From contig AAVT01000011.1 of the NCBI GenBank assembly GCA_000169075.1, forward strand, positions 28,467 through 92,466: a DNA stretch of 64,000 nucleotides, given 5' to 3'. Made by a program: the position numbers and the translations under genes. The notes below the pieces were generated by a model. That model was not told the origin of the DNA. It saw nothing but the letters and a program-made list of their open reading frames with translations, and ran no database searches. This document shows positions 25,247-35,362 of the stretch, piece after piece. This DNA is from a marine gamma proteobacterium HTCC2143 (GTDB lineage: Bacteria > Pseudomonadota > Gammaproteobacteria > Pseudomonadales > Dasaniaceae). Positions within the stretch are counted from its first letter, which is position 1. Each line of letters starts with the position of its first letter.

Positions 25247-26767
25247 TTATAACAATCCATTAAGTCGACTCCAAACGATACCGGCATAAACAGCGGCCGC
25301 CGCCAAACACACCAGCGCCAATACGATAACATCGATGCGCATGACCCTGCGGGTGAGTCGGGTTCTTACGTGAGGAATGACGGCTAACAATTCTATCTCC
25401 GCCGGCAAACTATTAATAAGCAGTGAAGGCGACCTCACCCGTGGATCCAACAACACATAGGCAAACACCAAACCGATGGCAGCGAGTAATCCAACAAAAG
25501 GAGCCGCCAGCACGAAGTGGATAAACTTCAGCCCTATAGGGTTGATAGGATAGACCGCAGGCTCCTGAATTTTAAAGCTCACTCCCTGACCCTCCACATC
25601 CAAGGTCATGGACAGTCTGGCTTTTTCTTTTCGCCCTAACATTTCGTCGTAAATTTCCCGAGTAACGTCGTAGTCTCGCACTAACTCAGACATTTCTGCC
25701 TCTTTGGAAGCGACGCGCTGGGCCCTTTCGTATTCATTTTCAAGCATTCGTTCAACCGAGACAAGCCGGTTACGCTGGCTGCGTAAATCCAGCTCAGTCT
25801 CTGCCTGACGCACACGTAACTCTTCGTACAAGGGATTTTTATCCGAGTCAGAATTTGACGCACGGGAAACATAACCGCCTCCCTGCATCGACTCAATCAC
25901 TAATTCCTGCGCGGCGATCTGCTGTTTTAGCGAGACGATATCGGGATACGTTTCCTGATAACTCAGTCGCAGACTATCCAAGCGTTCTTTTAGCGTGCTG
26001 AGCCTTGACCGCTCTTCGTCCACTTTACCTTTCACATTGAGATAGGCACTTTCGTTGGTTACCTGTTCTTTCAGTGAACGGTCCCTGGCTTCAACTTCAC
26101 CGATGGTTAATTTTAGCTCCTCTATTTGTAATCGAAGCTGGCTGATTCGAGCATTGACGGAGCTTTCATCGCCGTCTAAATTTTTTGACTTAAATTCTTT
26201 TAACTCATTTTCTGCCGCTAACAACTGGCGCTTATAAGAAACCACTTGTTGCTCAATGAATTCATAGGCACTGCGGCTTTCGTTGCGCCGCTGTTCTGCG
26301 TTGTCAGAAATAAAAGCGTCAACCACCGCATTGACCATGTCAAATGATTGATCCTGACTGGTGCTGCCGTAACTAACGCGAAAATAATTCTTCCCTTCAT
26401 TTTCAATTTTTATCGCTGCACGCAGCGCGATGATCTGAGTTTCCTGCTCGCTAATCGTGGTGTTATTGTCAATCAGCCCCACGGTCTTCGCCGCCTGCAC
26501 CATAATTTTACGCGTGTAAATTTTCTCCCTTGCCTCTTGAGAGCGATCAATGGAGGTCACCTCTGCCCGGCCCCGCAGCAACGGTTCAATAATATTAGTG
26601 ACGTCAGCGTAGAGCATGGTGCTTGTTTCATAACGCTCAGGCCAATATAAACCTACCGCAAGCACGCCCAGCGAGAGCGTAATAAACATACCCACTACCC
26701 ATGTTCGCCACTCGATAATCTCGCGCCATACGGCCTTGACTAGATCAACTAAAAATGTCGTTTCCAT
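25247..26767 (-). CDS. Wzz-type EPS chain-length determinant
   Basis: This 506-residue protein has the polysaccharide co-polymerase layout: a transmembrane helix near residues 22-43, 'WPERYETSTMLYADVTNII' of the Wzz domain, a long periplasmic coiled coil (about 170-380), a GumC-like tail and a second transmembrane helix near the C-terminus. There is no fused kinase domain; that role falls to the gene at 24495. It fits the exosortase-associated chain-length family (TIGR03007). It sets polymer length in the inner membrane together with the Wza lipoprotein. The gene lies between its Wza and CpsD-like partners in a tight minus-strand operon. Confidence 0.88.
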   Translation of the reverse strand: METTFLVDLVKAVWREIIEWRTWVVGMFITLSLGVLAVGLYWPERYETSTMLYADVTNIIEPLLRGRAEVTSIDRSQEAREKIYTRKIMVQAAKTVGLIDNNTTISEQETQIIALRAAIKIENEGKNYFRVSYGSTSQDQSFDMVNAVVDAFISDNAEQRRNESRSAYEFIEQQVVSYKRQLLAAENELKEFKSKNLDGDESSVNARISQLRLQIEELKLTIGEVEARDRSLKEQVTNESAYLNVKGKVDEERSRLSTLKERLDSLRLSYQETYPDIVSLKQQIAAQELVIESMQGGGYVSRASNSDSDKNPLYEELRVRQAETELDLRSQRNRLVSVERMLENEYERAQRVASKEAEMSELVRDYDVTREIYDEMLGRKEKARLSMTLDVEGQGVSFKIQEPAVYPINPIGLKFIHFVLAAPFVGLLAAIGLVFAYVLLDPRVRSPSLLINSLPAEIELLAVIPHVRTRLTRRVMRIDVIVLALVCLAAAAVYAGIVWSRLNGLL

Positions 26768-26804
26768 TCCCTTGTAACTACCTCTTTACTGTCGACAAAA
26801 TGGG

Positions 26805-27470
26805 CTAAAATGAGCGTTCAGGAATGGTGACAATATCAGAGGGCACCAACATGTAATTGGATTCCAGCTTACCCGCCTTCAAAATGTCGTCAAGGTAGAT
26901 AGGATACACTTTGACCTGCCCTTCAGACTTGCGATAAAGCTTTGAGTCATTTGGCACCGCAAATTCATTAGGACCCCCGGCGAGTAACACCAAATCTAAC
27001 ACCGTCATACCTTTGCGGTAGGGTACCGACTGCGGGCTATTAACCGCCCCTGTCACCCGAATACGCTGCTGAAAGTCAGAACTACTGGGATTGGTGACAA
27101 TCACTGACACTTGCGGGTTTTTAATGTATTCCAATAACTTGCTGGTAATCGACTCACTCAGCGAGTTGGTACTGAAACCTGCGGCCAACACGTCGCCGAT
27201 CAACGACATGGATATTTTACCATCGGGCCTAACAGGGACATCAAGACTTAGCCGTTCATTACCCCATACCTCTATGCGAATTTGATCACCCACACCAATT
27301 TGATACTCTTCAGAACTGTATTCCTGAACATTGACCGGCATATCCGCCAAATTACGCGAAGAACTACCACAAGCACTTAGCAGCAGTGCTACCGCAGCAA
27401 TGACCAGCAGCAAAAACGACTTATTACCTCGGCGAAAATGGTTCCGGAAAAAAACCTGTAATATATTCAT
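26805..27470 (-). CDS. Wza-like polysaccharide export lipoprotein
   Basis: The 221-residue protein has a lipoprotein signal: a basic start, a hydrophobic segment, then the lipobox 'LLSAC' with the modified cysteine near residue 34. The Poly_export motif follows ('YQIGVGDQIRIEVWGNERLSL'), then the SLBB domain ('RIRVTGAVNSPQSVPYRKG', 'LVLLAGGPNEFA'). It would form the outer-membrane export channel for the EPS. The short single-SLBB form matches the exosortase-associated export family (TIGR03027). The gene follows the sugar transferase by two bases and precedes the Wzz gene. Confidence 0.92.
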   Translation of the reverse strand: MNILQVFFRNHFRRGNKSFLLLVIAAVALLLSACGSSSRNLADMPVNVQEYSSEEYQIGVGDQIRIEVWGNERLSLDVPVRPDGKISMSLIGDVLAAGFSTNSLSESITSKLLEYIKNPQVSVIVTNPSSSDFQQRIRVTGAVNSPQSVPYRKGMTVLDLVLLAGGPNEFAVPNDSKLYRKSEGQVKVYPIYLDDILKAGKLESNYMLVPSDIVTIPERSF

Positions 27471-27472
27471 GT

Positions 27473-28885
27473 TTACCTGACTCCTTTTCCCAGCAGGATA
27501 ACTTCAACGGTCTGCAGGGCGGTTAATATATCCAATAATAAACTGTGGTTTTTCGTGTAGTACAAATCGTAACGTAGTTTCTGTGCTGCGTCTTCTTCTG
27601 ACGCACCATAAGCATAGTTTAATTGTGCCCAACCCATTAATCCCGGTTTTACCCGGTGACGCTCCTGATAATAGGGAATAGTTTTAGCTAATTCATCAAC
27701 AAATTCTGGCCTTTCGGGGCGCGGCCCTACAAAACTCATGTCGCCTTTCAACACATTCCATAGCTGTGGAAGCTCGTCCAACCGAGTATTGCGGATAAAA
27801 TTACCCACAGGCGTTACCCGGCTATCGTTCTGCTGTGCCCAGACCGCTTTGCCGTCTTTTTCGGCATTTTTAACCATACTGCGAAATTTCAGCACTTCAA
27901 ATGTTCGACCATTAAGGCCCACCCGAACTTGTTTGTAAATAACGGGGCGCCCCGTCTCAACCACTATCGCCAGCATGGTCAAAATCATCAGTGGCCAAGC
28001 CAGTAGCAATAGAACAAAACAGACCAGCAGGTCAAATATACGCTTGGCAATATCTCGTGCTTGACTGAAGCGAAAACCGTCTGAAAATAACATCCAACCG
28101 GGATTTAATAAATCGAGCTCAACTTTGCCAGTTTCACGCTCACAAAAATTGATTGCATCGATAACGCTGGTGCCGGCCAATTTGCAGTCGAGCAAGTCTG
28201 ACAAAGGCAAGCCACCGCCTTCACCACGACGGCGCTCGTCAGCTACCACCACAATTTCACTGACATTTTGATCCCGAATAAAATCCAACCAGTTGCCCGG
28301 CGGCGCTATAATAAGGCCTTTGTCGACATTACACTCATCACCTGCCGGCACACAGCCAATAACTTCAGAGCCCAGCTGTTTGCCTCCCTGCGTAAGAACA
28401 GCCAGCAAATTAACCGCTTTAACACCTGCCCCATAAAAAACCACACGGCGTCGCAATTGACTGACATCAACAGCTTTAAAAAAGCACCAGCGCAGCACCA
28501 CAATGGCCAGCATTGACACAACAATCGCCAACAGCAGCGTGGTATCTCCCAGATACAATGTGTCAAATGTAAGGTGAAGGACGGTGTAAACTAGGCAGCC
28601 CAGTAGGCAGTAGGCGACTACCGTGCGCAACACCATGCTGGTAAATCCCTCCCGCAGGAAAGACTGATAGACACCCATACCCAAGGTGGCGCTATGCATG
28701 ATAAAAGCAAACACCAAGGCCCGGGTAATCCACGTGCCTTCCACTGAAATTAATGAGAATTGATCAGCGGGTAAGGCAATGTAGAATGCCAGGTAGACCC
28801 CCAAAACAAGCACAGCAAACTCCAACACCCCCAATATGATGTAAGAAGAGTGCAGGTAGTGATTAAATATGCGGGTATGTGCCAC
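27473..28885 (-). CDS. Polyprenyl-phosphate sugar-1-phosphate transferase, XrtA-associated (EpsB-like)
   Basis: I place the start at the GTG at 28885 (VAHTRIFNHYLH) because AAAGGA lies 7 bases upstream and family members start with this motif; the frame is open 30 codons further to an ATG without support. The 471-residue product has about five N-terminal membrane helices, a CoA-binding-like middle ('RRVVFYGAGVKAVNLL') and a C-terminal bacterial sugar transferase domain. That domain reads 'KRIFDLLVCFVLLLLAWPL', 'KQVRVGLNGRTFEVLKFRSM', 'RLDELPQLWNVLKGDMSFVGPRPERPEF'. It attaches the first sugar phosphate to undecaprenyl phosphate and so starts the EPS repeat unit. Family: TIGR03013-like. Confidence 0.9.
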   Translation of the reverse strand: MAHTRIFNHYLHSSYIILGVLEFAVLVLGVYLAFYIALPADQFSLISVEGTWITRALVFAFIMHSATLGMGVYQSFLREGFTSMVLRTVVAYCLLGCLVYTVLHLTFDTLYLGDTTLLLAIVVSMLAIVVLRWCFFKAVDVSQLRRRVVFYGAGVKAVNLLAVLTQGGKQLGSEVIGCVPAGDECNVDKGLIIAPPGNWLDFIRDQNVSEIVVVADERRRGEGGGLPLSDLLDCKLAGTSVIDAINFCERETGKVELDLLNPGWMLFSDGFRFSQARDIAKRIFDLLVCFVLLLLAWPLMILTMLAIVVETGRPVIYKQVRVGLNGRTFEVLKFRSMVKNAEKDGKAVWAQQNDSRVTPVGNFIRNTRLDELPQLWNVLKGDMSFVGPRPERPEFVDELAKTIPYYQERHRVKPGLMGWAQLNYAYGASEEDAAQKLRYDLYYTKNHSLLLDILTALQTVEVILLGKGVR

Positions 28886-29255
28886 CAAGTGGTCCTTTGT
28901 AACGGCTATCAACAATGTCGAATTCGAGCCAAAGTATAAACCACCACTCGAAAACTGTCGCCCTGACGGGAGCATCTAGATCAACATTGGTAGGATTACA
29001 CAATAATTGTTATCGCCGATAAGCCGTTAGCACTCAACTAGGTCAAAAGGATGAACGATAATCGGCAACAGATGCAGGAACAAGCCAGTAGAGTAACTCT
29101 GGACATTGGGCGATCAGTGCTGAACAAGACCTTCTTGTGCGGCAGAATGTGGTCTGATGGGATTATTACAACTTTCGCGATTGTGCGAGCAACTGCTATT
29201 ATTACTCGGTCAACCTTCGCTAAAATTCATCCACCTAATTGACGCAGGAACCGCA
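28886..29255. promoter_or_regulatory. Divergent intergenic region between EPS core and nucleotide-sugar genes
   Basis: This 370-bp gap separates the minus-strand EPS operon from the plus-strand nucleotide-sugar dehydrogenase, so it must hold promoters for both. I looked for a sigma-54 type site and for clear sigma-70 boxes and found none convincing. A short palindromic AT-rich element (CAATAATTG) lies near 29001. No gene with a ribosome site is apparent. Confidence 0.4.
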
Positions 29256-30533
29256 ATGCATCTCTCCAAAACTCCAAAACTTGCCATTATTGGTCTTGGC
29301 TATGTGGGTTTACCCTTGGCCGTAGAGTTCGGTAAACAACTGGATTGTGTAGGCTTTGATATTCAACAACAGCGAATTAATGAATTGCGCAGCGGTATAG
29401 ATAACACCCTAGAGACCAGCCCCGAAGAACTAAGGCAAGCAACAGGCCTGAGCTACTCCCGCGATGCTGCCGATATTCGCGACTGCGATATTTATATTGT
29501 GACGGTTCCCACACCGATTGATGGCAGCAACCAACCCGATTTAACCCCACTGATAAAAGCATCCGAATTGGTTGGCTCGGTGATTAGTGCAAACAATGTG
29601 GTGATCTATGAGTCTACGGTTTACCCGGGCTGCACTGAGGAGTCATGCATTCCTGTTATTGAGGAGGTTTCGGGGCTAACGTTTAATACTGACTTTTTTG
29701 CCGGCTATAGCCCGGAGCGCATTAATCCCGGCGATAAAACGCACCGAGTGACTAATATTGTCAAGGTCACCTCGGGGTCTAATCCAACCGTCGCAAACTA
29801 TGTCGACCAGTTGTACCGCCGAATTGTCAAGGTGGGAACCCACCTCGCCAGCAGCATTAAAGTTGCCGAGGCATCAAAAGTCATCGAAAACACCCAGCGG
29901 GACGTCAACATCGCCTTGGTTAACGAGTTGGCATTGATCTTTAATCGGCTGCAAATCAATACCGAAGACGTCTTGGAGGCCGCCGGCACCAAGTGGAACT
30001 TCCTACCCTTTCGTCCGGGGTTGGTGGGTGGGCACTGTATTGGTGTGGACCCCTATTATTTGGTTCACAAGGCCGAGCAAGCGGGCTATCACCCCCAGAT
30101 CATTGCTGCCAGCCGCAGGATTAATGACAAAATGGGCTCGTTGGTAGCCACTGAAGTTATGCGCTTGATGACCCAGAAACGCATTCACATCGTTGACGCT
30201 AATGTATTAATTTTGGGTCTGGCCTTTAAAGAAAACTGCCCCGATTTGCGCAACACGCGAGTGACTGATATCGCCGGTGAATTAGAACAGTGTAATGTGA
30301 ATGTCGATATATACGATCCCTGGGTGTCCTCACAGGAGGCCAAACATGCCTTTGACATCACCATGGTCGAAACATTAGAAGCTGAACGCTATGATGCCGT
30401 TATCCTCGCCGTCGCCCATGAGCAATTCCAGGCAATGGGCATTGATGAAATCAGACAGCTTACTCGGAATAAGGGTATTATTTTTGATATTAAGTACTTA
30501 TTTCCCGCCGACGTTGTTGACGGTCGCCTGTAA
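29256..30533 (+). CDS. tviB: UDP-N-acetylglucosamine/galactosamine 6-dehydrogenase (TviB/WbpA-like)
   Basis: The start is the ATG at 29256 ([18 protein letters not shown]), preceded by CAGGAA; the frame extends 33 codons upstream without support. The 425-residue protein has the N-terminal Rossmann motif [10 protein letters not shown], '[17 protein letters not shown]', typical of HexNAc dehydrogenases, and '[16 protein letters not shown]' with the catalytic cysteine expected for this enzyme class. It oxidises C6 of UDP-HexNAc to the uronic acid for EPS synthesis. It is intact, unlike the UDP-glucose dehydrogenase at 35363, and is followed by the epimerase 15 bases later. Confidence 0.88.
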   Translation: MHLSKTPKLAIIGLGYVGLPLAVEFGKQLDCVGFDIQQQRINELRSGIDNTLETSPEELRQATGLSYSRDAADIRDCDIYIVTVPTPIDGSNQPDLTPLIKASELVGSVISANNVVIYESTVYPGCTEESCIPVIEEVSGLTFNTDFFAGYSPERINPGDKTHRVTNIVKVTSGSNPTVANYVDQLYRRIVKVGTHLASSIKVAEASKVIENTQRDVNIALVNELALIFNRLQINTEDVLEAAGTKWNFLPFRPGLVGGHCIGVDPYYLVHKAEQAGYHPQIIAASRRINDKMGSLVATEVMRLMTQKRIHIVDANVLILGLAFKENCPDLRNTRVTDIAGELEQCNVNVDIYDPWVSSQEAKHAFDITMVETLEAERYDAVILAVAHEQFQAMGIDEIRQLTRNKGIIFDIKYLFPADVVDGRL

Positions 30534-30548
30534 CCCCGGGGTCAACTC

Positions 30549-31553
30549 ATGAGAATTTTGGTCACCGGAACCGCGGGCTTTATCGGCTGTGAAACCGCCC
30601 TTAAATTACTCTAGCGTGGCGATACCGTCATTGGTGTTGATAACGTTAACGACTACTACGACATATCATTGAAACGGGCCAGACTCGACAGACTACTTGG
30701 CCACGTCAACTATCATCATTTCGAATTTTGCATCTCTGATTACTCTGCTTTGGACAACCTCTTCAAGCAGCACCGCCCAGATCGCGTGGTGCACTTGGCG
30801 GCACAGGCCGGTGTGCGCTATTCAATCACCAACCCTCACGCCTATGTCACTTCAAACTTGGCGGGCTTTGTAAATATTTTGGAATGCTGCCGTCATCATA
30901 CAACGGAGCACTTAGTGTATGCCTCAAGTAGCTCGGTTTATGGTGCCAATACTGAACAACCTTTTTCCACCGCTCACGGTGTCAACCACCCGGTTAGCTT
31001 GTATCCAGCCACTAAAAAGTCCAATGAACTGATGGCCCATACGTATAGCCATCTTTACAACATTCCGACCACCGGATTACGATTTTTTACCGTCTACGGG
31101 CCGTGGGATCGTCCGGATATGGCGCCAATGATATTTGCCCGCAAGATTTTGGCGGGAGAGCCAGTTGACGTTTTTAACTATGGCAACCATCGCCGCGATT
31201 TTACCTATATTGATGATATTGTGGAGGGTGTCATTCGTACGCTGGGTCACGTAGCAACTTCCAACCCAGAATGGGATAGCGGCAAACCAGACCCGGCATC
31301 GTCAAAAGCGCCCTATAAGATCTACAACATTGGCTGCAATAAACCGGTCGAGCTAATGCGGTTTATTGAGCTACTGGAACAGGGGCTGGGACGAGAAGCC
31401 AAGAAAAATTTGCTACCAATGCAGCCCGGCGATGTACCGGACACTTATGCCGATGTAGAGGATTTGGTAGCTGATGTTGGTTACCAGCCCGAAACTACCA
31501 TTGAAACAGGCGTTGATCGGTTTGTTACATGGTATCGACATTATTATCACTGA
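30549..31553 (+). pseudogene. UDP-glucuronate 4-epimerase gene interrupted by an in-frame TAG
   Basis: From the ATG at 30549 the frame reads MRILVTGTAGFIG, the normal NAD-binding start. It meets TAG at 30612-30614 (codon 22) and continues in the same frame for 313 codons to the true stop at 31553. The product has 'AQAGVRYSITNPHAY', 'SSSSVYG', the catalytic Y-x-x-x-K as 'YPATK', 'RFFTVYGPW' and 'HRRDFTYIDDI', a close match in pattern to UDP-glucuronate 4-epimerases of EPS loci. One base change from a CAG or GAG codon explains the stop. A shorter product from an internal ATG would lack the NAD-binding loop. It is either a young pseudogene or a sequencing error. Confidence 0.85.
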
Positions 31554-31616
31554 ATAAATGACTTGTTGATGTAAGCCACTGTTTGCTTCCTGCCGCCGAG
31601 AAACTGTACTCCTTTT

Positions 31617-33008
31617 TTAAAGGTTATCAGACTGCAATAGGGCCAGTATTTCCTCGGTTCTCTCGGTCATCAAACCCGGGGCTTTAGCCGTCTCCACGTT
31701 CAGCCTGACGACCGGCTCGGTGTTCGACATACGCAGATTAAATCGCCAATTATCGAAAGCCATACTTAAGCCATCGGTTCGATCGACGACAGCATCGCTA
31801 CTTTCAAAATGTTGCTCGACTCGGCTAATGGCCGCCGCAGGATTATTGATGGTTCTATTGATTTCACCACTACAAGGGTAGGCGCTCATTCGGTCTTCAA
31901 CCATGCTCGATAAACATTGACCGCGGCTCGATATCAGCTGGGCCACCAGCAACCAGGGAATCATACCGCTATCGCAATAAGCGAAGTCTCTGAAATAGTG
32001 ATGGGCGCTCATTTCCCCGCCATAAATAGCATTTTCCAGCCGCATTCTTTCTTTAATAAAGGCGTGACCCGTTTTACTTTGAATGGGGGTACCGCCATTA
32101 GCCTCAACCATATCGATGGTATTCCACGTCAGCCGTGGGTCATGAACAATCTTTTCACCGGGGCTTTTTAACAAGAAGGCTTCAGCCAATAAACCCACCA
32201 CGTAATAACCTTCAACAAACTCACCGCGTTCATCAAAGAAAAAGCAGCGATCAAAATCGCCGTCCCAGGCTATGCCTATGTCGGCTTTGTGCTGTTTGAC
32301 TGCATCGATGGTAATCGCGCGGTTCTCTGGCAATAGCGGGTTGGGCACACCATTGGGAAAGTTTCCATCAGGCTGATGGTGCAATTTAATAAATTCAAAA
32401 GGCAGTTTGTTGGCGCCCATCAGAGCTTCCAACCGATCAATCACTGCACCGGCGCCACCATTGCCGGCATTGACGACAATTTTTAATGGCTTCAGCGTGG
32501 CGATGTCGACGTAGGACAGCAGATGCTCGATGTAGGCATCGGCGATGTTGAGGTCAATTAATTGACCCTGGCGACTAACAGCGGGGAAGTTGTTTTCTTC
32601 CGCCAACCGCTGTATGTCAAACAAGCCGGTATCACCGCTGATAGGACGAGAGCCTTCGCGAACAAATTTCATGCCGTTGTAATCTTTGGGATTATGGCTT
32701 GCGGTAACAACAATACCGCCATCCATTGCACCCGCGTCGACAGACTGATAAAAGGCGGCGAAATAGATTTCTTCCGTCCCGCATTGACCGATGTCGTAAA
32801 CATCAACACCGGAGTCCATTAAACCTTTTGATAATGCGGTTTTAATAGTCTCACTACTCAAACGAATATCGTGGCCAACCACGACTTTTTTAGGCTTAAC
32901 TACTTCGGCGTAAGCTCGACCAATGGCATAAGCGATGTCTTCATTGAGCTCATCGGGAACACGCCCACGCACATCATAGGCTTTGAAACAGGTTAGTGAA
33001 TTAGACAT
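31617..33008 (-). CDS. Phosphomannomutase/phosphoglucomutase (AlgC/ManB-like)
   Basis: The start at 33008 ([15 protein letters not shown]) is chosen because family members begin exactly there; upstream codons overlap galU. The 464-residue enzyme has the phosphoserine loop '[16 protein letters not shown]', the metal loop '[16 protein letters not shown]', the sugar-binding '[12 protein letters not shown]' and the phosphate-binding '[14 protein letters not shown]'. It interconverts hexose 6- and 1-phosphates, feeding GDP-mannose and UDP-glucose synthesis. It lies 7 bases downstream of the galU stop in the same operon. Confidence 0.92.
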   Translation of the reverse strand: MSNSLTCFKAYDVRGRVPDELNEDIAYAIGRAYAEVVKPKKVVVGHDIRLSSETIKTALSKGLMDSGVDVYDIGQCGTEEIYFAAFYQSVDAGAMDGGIVVTASHNPKDYNGMKFVREGSRPISGDTGLFDIQRLAEENNFPAVSRQGQLIDLNIADAYIEHLLSYVDIATLKPLKIVVNAGNGGAGAVIDRLEALMGANKLPFEFIKLHHQPDGNFPNGVPNPLLPENRAITIDAVKQHKADIGIAWDGDFDRCFFFDERGEFVEGYYVVGLLAEAFLLKSPGEKIVHDPRLTWNTIDMVEANGGTPIQSKTGHAFIKERMRLENAIYGGEMSAHHYFRDFAYCDSGMIPWLLVAQLISSRGQCLSSMVEDRMSAYPCSGEINRTINNPAAAISRVEQHFESSDAVVDRTDGLSMAFDNWRFNLRMSNTEPVVRLNVETAKAPGLMTERTEEILALLQSDNL

Positions 33009-33015
33009 GGAATGT

Positions 33016-33843
33016 TTACACTTCTTGATAGACGTTTTCATAAACGTAGTTAGTTGCTTCAACGAAGCCGTCGACACTACCGCAATCGAAGCGCCGTCCC
33101 TTAAACGCATAGGCCATGACACAGCCGTTTTGTGCCTGCGTTAGCAGTGCATCGGTCAGCTGTATTTCTCCACCTTTACCCGGCGGCGTCTCCCGCAAAA
33201 TATCAAAAATATCCGGGGTCAAAATATAACGGCCAATAATGGCCATGTTGCTGGGCGCGTCTTCGGGCTTGGGCTTTTCAACCATATCATCGACGCGGTA
33301 CAAGCCTTCTTTAAGCGCCTCGCCGGCGATAATGCCGTATTTTTCAGTCTGGTCATTGGGGACTTCTTGGATAGCGATGATGCTACAGCGAAACTGTTTA
33401 TACAGTTTTACCATTTGCGCCAGCACGCCGTCCCCGTCATTGATGCATAGATCATCGGAAAGCACGACACCAAAAGGCTCATTACCAATCAGCGTTTCAC
33501 CGGTTAAAATCGCGTGCCCTAGGCCTTTCATTTCTCGCTGTCGGGTCATGGTAAAACTGGCCTGATCGATAACCTCACGAATACTCGCCAGGTAGTTTTC
33601 TTTGGTACTACCGGCGATTTGATGCTCCAGCTCGTAGCTGATATCAAAGTGGTCGGTGATGGCGCGTTTGCCACGCCCGGTGACCATCGCCATTTGGTTC
33701 ATGCCGGCCTGAATTGCCTCTTCAACGCCGTACTGCACCAGCGGTTTATTAACCACCGGCAGCATTTCTTTGGGCATAGATTTTGTCGCTGGCAAAAACC
33801 GGGTGCCGTATCCAGCCACCGGGAATAAACATTTTTTAATCAT
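33016..33843 (-). CDS. galU: UTP--glucose-1-phosphate uridylyltransferase
   Basis: The 275-residue protein begins '[28 protein letters not shown]', the nucleotide-binding signature of GalU. It also has '[11 protein letters not shown]', 'YGIIAGE' and '[19 protein letters not shown]'. It makes UDP-glucose from UTP and glucose 1-phosphate in the cytoplasm. The gene is followed closely by the phosphomannomutase and lies downstream of the mannose-1-phosphate guanylyltransferase gene. UDP-glucose would feed the (frameshifted) dehydrogenase gene and EPS synthesis. Confidence 0.95.
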   Translation of the reverse strand: MIKKCLFPVAGYGTRFLPATKSMPKEMLPVVNKPLVQYGVEEAIQAGMNQMAMVTGRGKRAITDHFDISYELEHQIAGSTKENYLASIREVIDQASFTMTRQREMKGLGHAILTGETLIGNEPFGVVLSDDLCINDGDGVLAQMVKLYKQFRCSIIAIQEVPNDQTEKYGIIAGEALKEGLYRVDDMVEKPKPEDAPSNMAIIGRYILTPDIFDILRETPPGKGGEIQLTDALLTQAQNGCVMAYAFKGRRFDCGSVDGFVEATNYVYENVYQEV

Positions 33844-33902
33844 CGGCTTACTCTAACTCCTTAATTCAACCGCGCTGCTCTACTAACCCAGCAAGCTATT
33901 GT

Positions 33903-35312
33903 TTAACTGTCGCGTCCATAAACATCTTCAAAGCGTACTATATCATCTTCACCGAGATAACTGCCGCTCTGCACTTCGATTAATTCTAAAGGAATTACCC
34001 CTTTGTTAGCCAACCGATGTTTTGTCCCCAGCGGTATATACGTTGATTGATCTTCTAACAGCAGTGACTCTGTTTCTCCGCAGGTGACCAGCGCCGTGCC
34101 GCGAACAACAATCCAATGTTCTGCCCGGTGATGATGCATTTGCAGTGACAGTGTTTGCCCGGGATTAACAATAATACGTTTAACCTGAAAACGCTCGGCA
34201 ACCACCAACGACTCGTAAGACCCCCAGGGGCGATAGACCTTAGTGTGAGAATTGACTTCTTCGCGCTGTTCTAACCTCAGCGTATTAACGATGGCCTTGA
34301 CGTCTTGCACCTGGTCTTTATCGGCTACCAAAATGGCATCAGCCGTTTCAACAACCACTATATTGTCAATGCCGACGGTGGTTACTAGACGTGAGCTACT
34401 GTGAATATAGCTATCTTGAGTATTGTGCAAAATGGTGTCGCCAGTGCTGACGTTGCCGCGGCTGTCTTTGTCACCGACCTCCCACAAGCTCGACCAGGCA
34501 CCAACGTCGCTCCAGCCACATGCCATAGGTACAACCATACCCTTGCTGGTTTTTTCCATGACCGCGTAATCGATTGAATCGCTATCACAGGCCGCAAAGG
34601 CGTCGGCGTCCAAACGAATAAAATCCAGATCTTCATGCGCGTCGTTATATGCCAGCTGCGCCGCTTTCAACATGGCTGGCGCGTGAACGCCTAACTCGTC
34701 AAGGTAGGCCTTTGCTCCGAGCAAAAACATTCCGCTATTCCAAAAATAGTCGCCGCTATCGACGTATTGCTGCGCTACAGCCAATGACGGCTTTTCAACA
34801 AACTCAGCAATAGTAAAACAGCCTGCAGACTCCGTATCACGGCGTCGAATGTAGCCATAACCGGTTTCCGGCCCTTCGGGGACAATACCAAAGGTCACCA
34901 AGTTACCCTGCTGCGCCTGTGTCAGGCCGATTTCAACGGCCGCGGTAAAGGCCGCAGTATCATTAACGACGTGGTCCGCTGGCATCACCAGCAAAACGGC
35001 ATCGTCGTCCTGACTAATGGCGCGCATTGCCGCAACCGCGACGGCGGGTGCGGTATTGCGACCAACCGGCTCAAGGATAATGGCATCGGGCTCAATTTTT
35101 ACATTACGCAACTGTTCTGCCACCATGAAACGATGGTCATTGTTGCAAACGATAATCGGTTTGCCCGACTCCAAATGCAAAGCCCGCTGCAGCGTTTGCT
35201 CCAGCAAGCTAAGCTCGCCCGTTAGCGGCAAAAACTGCTTGGGGTTTAATTCACGAGACAAGGGCCATAGACGACTACCAACACCGCCTGATAATAATAC
35301 GGGGATTAACAC
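33903..35312 (-). CDS. Mannose-1-phosphate guanylyltransferase / mannose-6-phosphate isomerase
   Basis: A GTG at 35312 is preferred as start because AAAGGA lies 9 bases before it but touches the ATG at 35321. The bifunctional protein (about 469 residues) has the guanylyltransferase signature 'LLSGGVGSRLWPLSRELNPKQFL', 'EPVGRNTAPAVAVAA', 'MPADHVV' and 'FVEKP'. Its C-terminal cupin of the type II isomerase reads 'RPWGSYESLV', 'GQTLSLQMHHHRAEHWIVVRGTA'. It turns fructose/mannose 6-phosphate toward GDP-mannose, an EPS donor. It is clustered with the phosphomannomutase and galU. Confidence 0.93.
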   Translation of the reverse strand: MLIPVLLSGGVGSRLWPLSRELNPKQFLPLTGELSLLEQTLQRALHLESGKPIIVCNNDHRFMVAEQLRNVKIEPDAIILEPVGRNTAPAVAVAAMRAISQDDDAVLLVMPADHVVNDTAAFTAAVEIGLTQAQQGNLVTFGIVPEGPETGYGYIRRRDTESAGCFTIAEFVEKPSLAVAQQYVDSGDYFWNSGMFLLGAKAYLDELGVHAPAMLKAAQLAYNDAHEDLDFIRLDADAFAACDSDSIDYAVMEKTSKGMVVPMACGWSDVGAWSSLWEVGDKDSRGNVSTGDTILHNTQDSYIHSSSRLVTTVGIDNIVVVETADAILVADKDQVQDVKAIVNTLRLEQREEVNSHTKVYRPWGSYESLVVAERFQVKRIIVNPGQTLSLQMHHHRAEHWIVVRGTALVTCGETESLLLEDQSTYIPLGTKHRLANKGVIPLELIEVQSGSYLGEDDIVRFEDVYGRDS

Positions 35313-35362
35313 TGAAATCATTCCTTTGTTGTTTGGATGAAAGTTTACGACGCGACATCGCG

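Noticed and set aside
29157..29255. Upstream extension of the tviB-like frame
   Set aside because: The extra 33 codons have no family match, and the ATG at 29256 has a ribosome site and the conserved start.
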